In this document: one piece after another, positions 4,966 to 8,344 of the stretch
Numbering within the stretch: the stretch's first letter is position 1
Layout of the letters: the number at the start of each line of letters is the position of its first letter
Source of the DNA: Methanoculleus marisnigri
GTDB taxonomy: Archaea; Halobacteriota; Methanomicrobia; Methanomicrobiales; Methanoculleaceae
Assembly: GCA_002503885.1 (NCBI GenBank)
Contig: DASQ01000085.1
Span: 1-8,344, forward strand
DNA length: 8,344 bases
Direction of reading: 5' to 3'
The notes under the pieces: generated by a model
Told to the model about the DNA's origin: nothing
Databases searched by the model: none
Seen by the model: the letters and a program-made list of their open reading frames with translations, nothing else
Program-made: the position numbers and the translations under genes

Positions 4966-6090
4966 ATGGTAAAAGAGCGGACGCTCGTCCTCTGTGTCGA
5001 TCGCGACGATGATCTCGGGTTCAAAGCCCGGATCGATGGCCCCATCGTGGGCAGGGAGGCATGCCTCCATGCGGCGACATCTCTCGCTCTGATTGATCCT
5101 GAGGACTCCGACATCAACGCGATCTTCGAGACGATCAAACTCTATGATGAACTCACCGGGCGGGGAGAAGAGGTTGCCATCGCTGTCATCTGCGGCAACC
5201 ATATGAACCTGCTCGAGGGAGATCGGCGGGTAGCGTCCAGTCTCGATACAATCCTCTCCGCGACAAATTCTACAGCCTGCATTCTGGTGACGGACGGTGC
5301 TGAAGACGAGTATGTCCTGCCGATCATCCAGTCCCGGGTGCCGGTCAGCAGCGTACGGAGGGTCGTGGTCAACCAGATGCCGAACCTCGAGGGAACGTAC
5401 TACATCCTCAGGCGTCTTCTCGACGATCCAAAAGTCTCGAAGATCGTGCTCGTACCGCTCGGTCTTGCCATGCTCCTTTACGCAGTCGGATACCTGCTGG
5501 GATACCCCGAGGGGGCAACCATCGTCGTCGTCGGTATCATCGGGACCTATCTGCTCTTCAAGGGCATGGGGATCGACGAGGTCTTCGGGTATCTGATCAA
5601 CTCGCTCCGGACGTCGCTGCATGGCGGGAGGTTCACCTTTGTCTCCTACATCACCGCAATACTGCTGGGTATCGTCGGCGTTGTCCTCGGGCTCATAAGC
5701 CTCCTCGACTATTATACCTCTGCCGGGATCTTCTTCCAGGTCCTTGCGTTCATCTACGGTGCCATTGTCTGGTTCACCGCCGCCGGCCTCGTTGCATCGG
5801 TAGGAAAGATCATCGATGTCTTCCTAAACGAGCGGGAGGCAATCCAGCGGGTGGTCGCCCTGCCGTTCTTCGTGCTGGCGATAGGGGCCATCGCCTACGG
5901 TGCAAGCATCTACATCCTCTCGATCAGCGACATCGCCGGGTTCCCTATAACGACCGACGTCGGTGTAAAGTACATCATCTTCGCGACAATCGGGGGCCTC
6001 TTCTGCGCCTTCTTCGGCGTCTACCTCCAGTCGTTCCTGGGAAAGTGGGTGGACGATCGTGAACAGGTCCCGCTGAAGAGAGAGGTGTAA
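4966..6090 (+). CDS. DUF373 family integral membrane protein, function unknown
   Basis: A 374-residue protein with a soluble N-terminal half and a membrane C-terminal half. The N-terminal domain carries the blocks that define archaeal DUF373 (COG2237): RTLVLCVDRDDDLG (5-18), GPIVGREA (25-32), ALIDPEDSDINAIF (41-54), TDGAEDEYVLPIIQSRVPV (109-127) and LEGTYYILRRLLDDPK (141-156). About six membrane helices follow, near residues 159-178, 183-199, 226-247, 253-277, 297-320 and 334-355, ending in a charged cytoplasmic tail. The acidic CVDRDDD and DGAEDE clusters look like metal- or nucleotide-binding sites, but no biochemical role is known to me. Length is normal for the family. It appears to be transcribed from its own promoter. 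The next gene is convergent, with only 24 bp between stops. Confidence 0.85.
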   Translation: MVKERTLVLCVDRDDDLGFKARIDGPIVGREACLHAATSLALIDPEDSDINAIFETIKLYDELTGRGEEVAIAVICGNHMNLLEGDRRVASSLDTILSATNSTACILVTDGAEDEYVLPIIQSRVPVSSVRRVVVNQMPNLEGTYYILRRLLDDPKVSKIVLVPLGLAMLLYAVGYLLGYPEGATIVVVGIIGTYLLFKGMGIDEVFGYLINSLRTSLHGGRFTFVSYITAILLGIVGVVLGLISLLDYYTSAGIFFQVLAFIYGAIVWFTAAGLVASVGKIIDVFLNEREAIQRVVALPFFVLAIGAIAYGASIYILSISDIAGFPITTDVGVKYIIFATIGGLFCAFFGVYLQSFLGKWVDDREQVPLKREV

Positions 6091-6114
6091 GACGCCGGAA
6101 CCGGACATCTCATT

Positions 6115-6519
6115 CTATTTCTCGACGACGTAGCGAATGAAGAGCTTCGGCCTGATGCCGACCGTATTGAGGAGCATCACCAGAATATAGACAGCGCTCA
6201 GGCGGTACTTCCCCACCTGGAGATAGCGCCGCGGCGATACGGTGATGGGACAGTCGACCTGGACGAGCCTCTCGTGCCGGCGCGCCGCCCGGAAGAACTC
6301 CACGTCCTCCAGATAGGGAAGCAACTCGTATCCATCGATCTCAAAGAAAGCCTCTTTTTCTACAAAGATGCCGAAGTCCCCGAAGAAGGTCTGCGTCCTC
6401 GCTGCCAGCAGGTTCCCAAACCCGCTCGTCAGGTAGAGCAGGGGATCGCGGCTGCTATTATGACCCGGATGCCAATCCCCGGGCAGGTAAAAACGCGGCT
6501 CGTCCCGCCGCTCACGCAT
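6115..6519 (-). pseudogene. TIGR04283-like family 2 glycosyltransferase, N-terminal half missing
   Basis: From about residue 26 of this 134-residue frame the sequence reads like the C-terminal half of the 'transferase 2, rSAM/selenodomain-associated' group (TIGR04283). The blocks are DPLLYLTSGFGNLLAART, FGDFGIFVEKEAFFEIDGY, LPYLEDVEFFRAARR, and SPRRYLQVGKYRL followed by a hydrophobic segment. A full member has roughly 115 more residues at the N-terminus with the nucleotide-sugar site (IIPTLNE and a DGGSTD-like motif). None of that is present here. The first 25 residues upstream of the homology are the antisense of the neighbouring transferase gene. The ATG at 6519 is therefore accidental and the gene is very probably dead. 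Without the donor-binding half no catalysis is expected. The break coincides with the damaged 5' end of the divergent gene (see finding). Confidence 0.7.
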
Positions 6520-7140
6520 CTCGCGGCAGCGCGGCTGTACACCGGTTTCCTGCGGGACGCGGTCGATCGGCTCGCCCGCATCAACGGTGTCCGTCCGTTC
6601 GTGGCTTACACGCCTCCTGCTGCGGACGATTTCTTCGCCAGCATCGTCCCCCCGGGTTTCTCCATCCTCCCCCAGGCCGGCGAAGACCTGGGTGAACGCC
6701 TTGCCAACATTTCAGAAGCGCTCTTTTCCCGGGGGGCAACGGCGGTCGTGCTCTGCGACAGCGACAGTCCGACCCTTCCCGGCCGGTACATCGGGGAGGC
6801 ATTCTTAAGGCTCGACGAGGCCGATGTCGTCGTCGGGCCGTGCGACGACGGCGGCTACTACCTGATCGGGATGCGGAGGCATACCCCCCGCCTCTTTGCC
6901 GGCATCCCCTGGAGCTCGGCCCGTGTGACGCAGCGGACGGTCGAAGCCGCCGGACGCCTTGACCTATCCGTCTCCCTGCTCGAACCCTGGTACGACGTCG
7001 ACACGGCGGCCGACCTGGACCGCCTCTGCCGTGAGGTCGCGGCGTCGCCAAAAGATGCTGCCTTCGCCCGCCACACCCGCCGCGCCCTGGCGGAGATCGG
7101 GTTGCTGCCGCAGGCACAGGCGGGCGGCCGCAACGCCTGA
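6460..7140 (+). CDS. TIGR04282/DUF2064-type nucleotidyl/glycosyl transferase, start probably lost
   Basis: This matches the 'transferase 1, rSAM/selenodomain-associated' group (TIGR04282, DUF2064), a GT-A-like fold of unproven substrate. From ATG 6460 the protein has 226 residues. The motifs are PIPGQVKTRL (5-14), GEDLGERL, CDSDSPTLP (the metal-binding region), VGPCDDGGYYLIGM and PWYDVDT near the end. All internal motifs of the family are present and undamaged. The first beta strand, normally just before the T/KxPxPG motif, is encoded at 6445-6459 (IAAAI), upstream of this ATG. No ATG, GTG or TTG precedes it until 6274, and that extension is merely the antisense of the glycosyltransferase. 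So either a shortened protein is made from 6460, an odd 62-residue N-terminal extension is used, or the gene is silent. Confidence 0.65.
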   Translation: MTRMPIPGQVKTRLVPPLTHLAAARLYTGFLRDAVDRLARINGVRPFVAYTPPAADDFFASIVPPGFSILPQAGEDLGERLANISEALFSRGATAVVLCDSDSPTLPGRYIGEAFLRLDEADVVVGPCDDGGYYLIGMRRHTPRLFAGIPWSSARVTQRTVEAAGRLDLSVSLLEPWYDVDTAADLDRLCREVAASPKDAAFARHTRRALAEIGLLPQAQAGGRNA

Positions 7141-7191
7141 TGCCGTACTCGAAACACCTGCTGGTAGCGTCAGAAGACCGACACCGTAATC

Positions 7192-7206
7192 CGTATCGCA
7201 GATACG
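7192..7206. repeat. Small perfect hairpin between convergent genes
   Basis: CGTATC (7192-7197) and GATACG (7201-7206) form a 6-bp stem with a GCA loop in the 80-bp gap between the stops of the transferase and the secreted-protein gene. It could help separate the two transcripts; no T-run follows. Confidence 0.3.
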
Positions 7207-7220
7207 ACCGCTTTCACGGT

Positions 7221-7664
7221 TCACGCAAAATAGCCGAGTCCGTCAGGGAATTCACTGACATTCTCGTACCGTTTGACGTCCTGCGGGGTGACGACGGTGA
7301 GCGAGGGCACGACCACGCCGAACCTGTGCGCGGGGAACCAGTAGGACCCCTGCCCGTAGTCGTCCGAGGCGTTATTCACACGCACCTCGATGCGCTCGAT
7401 ATCGAGACGCTGAACACTGGTGTCGTTGAAGTTCAGTATATCGAGTGATTTCTGCTTCAGATCGGATTTACCAAGGAGGAGAACGAGGAACCCGACCCCG
7501 CCGTCTATCGTATAGTTCATGGTGACGACGGCATCCGCTTTCTCCAGCCGGACGGTGACGTCTTTAACTGTGATATAACTGTACCGCCCCTCATCTGCCG
7601 CCAATGCGGGAACAACGAGAGCAGATACCAGCATCAGCACCAGGCCGATGGTCACCCACTTCAT
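7221..7664 (-). CDS. Small secreted protein, function unknown
   Basis: A 147-residue protein with a clear Sec signal peptide: MK, a hydrophobic core over residues 5-20, and a probable cleavage after ALA near residue 22. The mature part of about 125 residues has alternating beta-like segments (YSYITVKDVTVRLEKADAVV, then TMNYTIDGG). A conspicuous LVLLLGKSDLKQKSLDILNF block follows, then YGQGSYWFPAHRF and a final EFPDGLGYF. There is no second membrane helix, cysteine or lipobox, so a soluble or surface-associated protein is expected. I do not recognise a named domain; I suspect a lineage-specific family in Methanomicrobiales. The promoter is about 25-30 bp before the ATG and there is no ribosome binding site, consistent with a leaderless mRNA. 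Confidence 0.75.
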   Translation of the reverse strand: MKWVTIGLVLMLVSALVVPALAADEGRYSYITVKDVTVRLEKADAVVTMNYTIDGGVGFLVLLLGKSDLKQKSLDILNFNDTSVQRLDIERIEVRVNNASDDYGQGSYWFPAHRFGVVVPSLTVVTPQDVKRYENVSEFPDGLGYFA

Positions 7665-7687
7665 TGCACAGTACTTATCATGGGAGT

Positions 7688-7696
7688 CATAAAACC
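7688..7696 (-). promoter_or_regulatory. TATA-like promoter of the secreted-protein gene
   Basis: The minus strand reads GGTTTTATG, centred about 28 bp before the ATG at 7664. That puts the start of transcription within a few bases of the start codon. The absence of an SD-like purine run fits leaderless translation. The core matches the cobD promoter. Confidence 0.45.
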
Positions 7697-7697
7697 T

Positions 7698-7871
7698 TTA
7701 TGGTCGATTCGGGACCATAGTGGCGATATACCGGGCTATCGGCCAGATCGCTTCCCTCAGGTCGGCTTTTTCGATGTCTCCGCCAACCTGCACCGCAACA
7801 TGCGGGTAGTGCTCCAGCATATACCTGATAATTGATCTCAGAGAATCCGGCCGAATTACGTTGCGCACCAC
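7698..7871 (-). CDS. Short coding-like frame, possible gene remnant or microprotein
   Basis: On the minus strand a frame is open from 7913 to TAA 7698-7700. The first plausible start is GTG 7871, giving 57 residues. The product reads like real protein: VVRNVIRPDSLRSIIRY, then MLEHYPHVAVQVGGDIEKAD, then LREAIWPIARYIATM. Residue use is balanced, two amphipathic helices are likely, and there is none of the Pro/Gly/Arg bias that marks shadow frames in this DNA. I cannot name the family. It ends just upstream of the secreted-protein promoter and overlaps its flank. It could be the C-terminal relic of a larger gene disrupted by whatever filled the region beyond 7913, or a true small gene. Confidence 0.4.
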   Translation of the reverse strand: MVRNVIRPDSLRSIIRYMLEHYPHVAVQVGGDIEKADLREAIWPIARYIATMVPNRP

Positions 7872-7918
7872 CCCGCGTTCATGACAAAAAATAACATGGG
7901 GAGAAGATTTCCCTTACC

Positions 7919-8062
7919 GGGCTCTGGTGAAGCCCTATTCCGGCTGTCATTCTTCCCCGACGAGATTGGTGCCGGACCTGGCCTGGTCCTGAGTTCGGCC
8001 TTTCGTATGAAAATGGGTCACCTACATATTTTCATCCGGTATGCCTGTGGCCCCACGGGCAT
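7919..8062. repeat. Run of four separate hairpins in noncoding DNA
   Basis: Four stems follow one another. GGGCT/AGCCC occupies 7919-7935. GGACC/GGTCC occupies 7974-7989, with an outer GCCG/CGGC at 7971-7974 and 7996-7999. ATGAAAAT (8007-8014) pairs with ATTTTCAT (8028-8035), extending to 8004-8038 with one mismatch. The last is a 9-bp stem with one G-T pair and a GCCC loop at 8041-8062. The last is followed by TTTTT at 8070-8074, which would resemble a terminator for a plus-strand transcript. Open frames here are unconvincing. Confidence 0.5.
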
Positions 8063-8090
8063 CATGTGGTTTTTCTCACGCATGCCCTCA

Positions 8091-8268
8091 TGCCGTGGAC
8101 CGTGGTGGCTATCGCCATGGGGGTGGGGCTGACGGGGAGGGGCCTCCCCCTCCCCTGTCTTACGCAAAGATCCGCACACCTCACCCCCCACCTCGCCCGG
8201 CCTCCGGCCTCCTCCCCCGCCCCAGGGGGCAGGGGCAGTGCGTGGCGATACCCCCACGGTCCACTGCA
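8091..8268. repeat. 178-bp imperfect inverted repeat enclosing two GC-rich hairpins
   Basis: The left arm 8091-8117 and the right arm 8243-8268 are reverse complements over 26 positions with two mismatches and one extra C in the left arm. The shared uninterrupted core is GTGGACCGTGG (8095-8105) against CCACGGTCCAC (8254-8264). Inside lie a 9-bp GGGGAGGGG/CCCCTCCCC stem (8134-8142 with 8147-8155), lengthened by GAC/GTC past a one-base bulge, and a C-rich/G-rich stem at about 8215-8235. TTTTT follows at 8275-8279. No target duplication is obvious. Candidates are a small non-autonomous element, a structured RNA, or a large terminator. Bases 8269-8344 show nothing else I can support. Confidence 0.55.
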
Positions 8269-8344
8269 CCGGGCTTTTTCCTCGTTGTGACTGTTCTTGC
8301 ACTCCGATCGCGTCAGTATCATACGCCCCCAGTACGACTCGCAC

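Noticed and set aside
6581..7117. Minus-strand 178-codon frame antisense to the DUF2064-type transferase
   Set aside because: Extreme Arg/Gly/Pro content and no motif; the plus strand has clear family motifs throughout.
7881..8132. Plus-strand 83-codon frame in the hairpin region
   Set aside because: It runs through four stems and the left arm of the inverted repeat, and shows no protein-like pattern.
8018..8344. Frames on either strand at the right edge
   Set aside because: Low-complexity Gly/Pro/Arg/His translations of G- and C-rich tracts; two frames on opposite strands are equally open, as expected from composition alone.
1..8344. CRISPR array
   Set aside because: No regularly spaced direct repeats were seen anywhere in the window.

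Overview
The window looks like a piece of a methanogen chromosome from the order Methanomicrobiales, most likely Methanoculleus or a close relative. The basis is an archaeal FtsZ2-type cell-division protein, archaeal CobY and CobD-like cobamide enzymes, archaeal DUF373 and COG1340-type coiled-coil proteins, archaeal BRE/TATA promoters with short or absent leaders, and GC-rich codon use. The genus is inferred from overall resemblance, not from a search.

Layout. Bases 1-396 hold the 3' end of a zinc-finger-less TnpB (IS200/IS605 family) with its right-end hairpins and probable omega-RNA. On the minus strand, cobD-like (1179-2177) and cobY (586-1191) overlap by 13 bp and form a cobamide nucleotide-loop operon. 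Across a promoter region with repeated pentamers, the plus strand carries a small ribbon-helix-helix regulator that I identify as CdrS, then ftsZ2. The ftsZ2 ribosome binding site overlaps the cdrS stop codon. After a structure-rich gap of about 360 bp come a 286-residue coiled-coil protein and a six-helix DUF373 membrane protein, each behind its own TTAATAG-type promoter.

The right third is more disturbed. A minus-strand family-2 glycosyltransferase (TIGR04283-like) has lost its N-terminal half. It runs straight into a plus-strand TIGR04282/DUF2064-type transferase that seems to have lost its own start. The two homologies meet within about 10-20 bp near 6445-6455, which looks like a deletion across a former head-to-head pair. 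Next is a small secreted protein of unknown function (minus strand). The last 650 bp have no convincing intact gene. They hold an unlisted coding-like fragment (7698-7871, minus) and a series of hairpins ending in an imperfect 26-bp inverted repeat (8091-8268) that encloses two more GC-rich hairpins.

How the genes work together. CdrS-FtsZ2 is a regulator-target pair known from haloarchaea, and its presence here would extend it to methanogens. The coiled-coil and DUF373 genes lie downstream in the same direction but have separate promoters, so any link to division is conjecture. The two best leads are the leader of cdrS, with TCTGA/TCAGA pentamers and a foldable stem ending at the start region, and the nested inverted-repeat structure at the right end.
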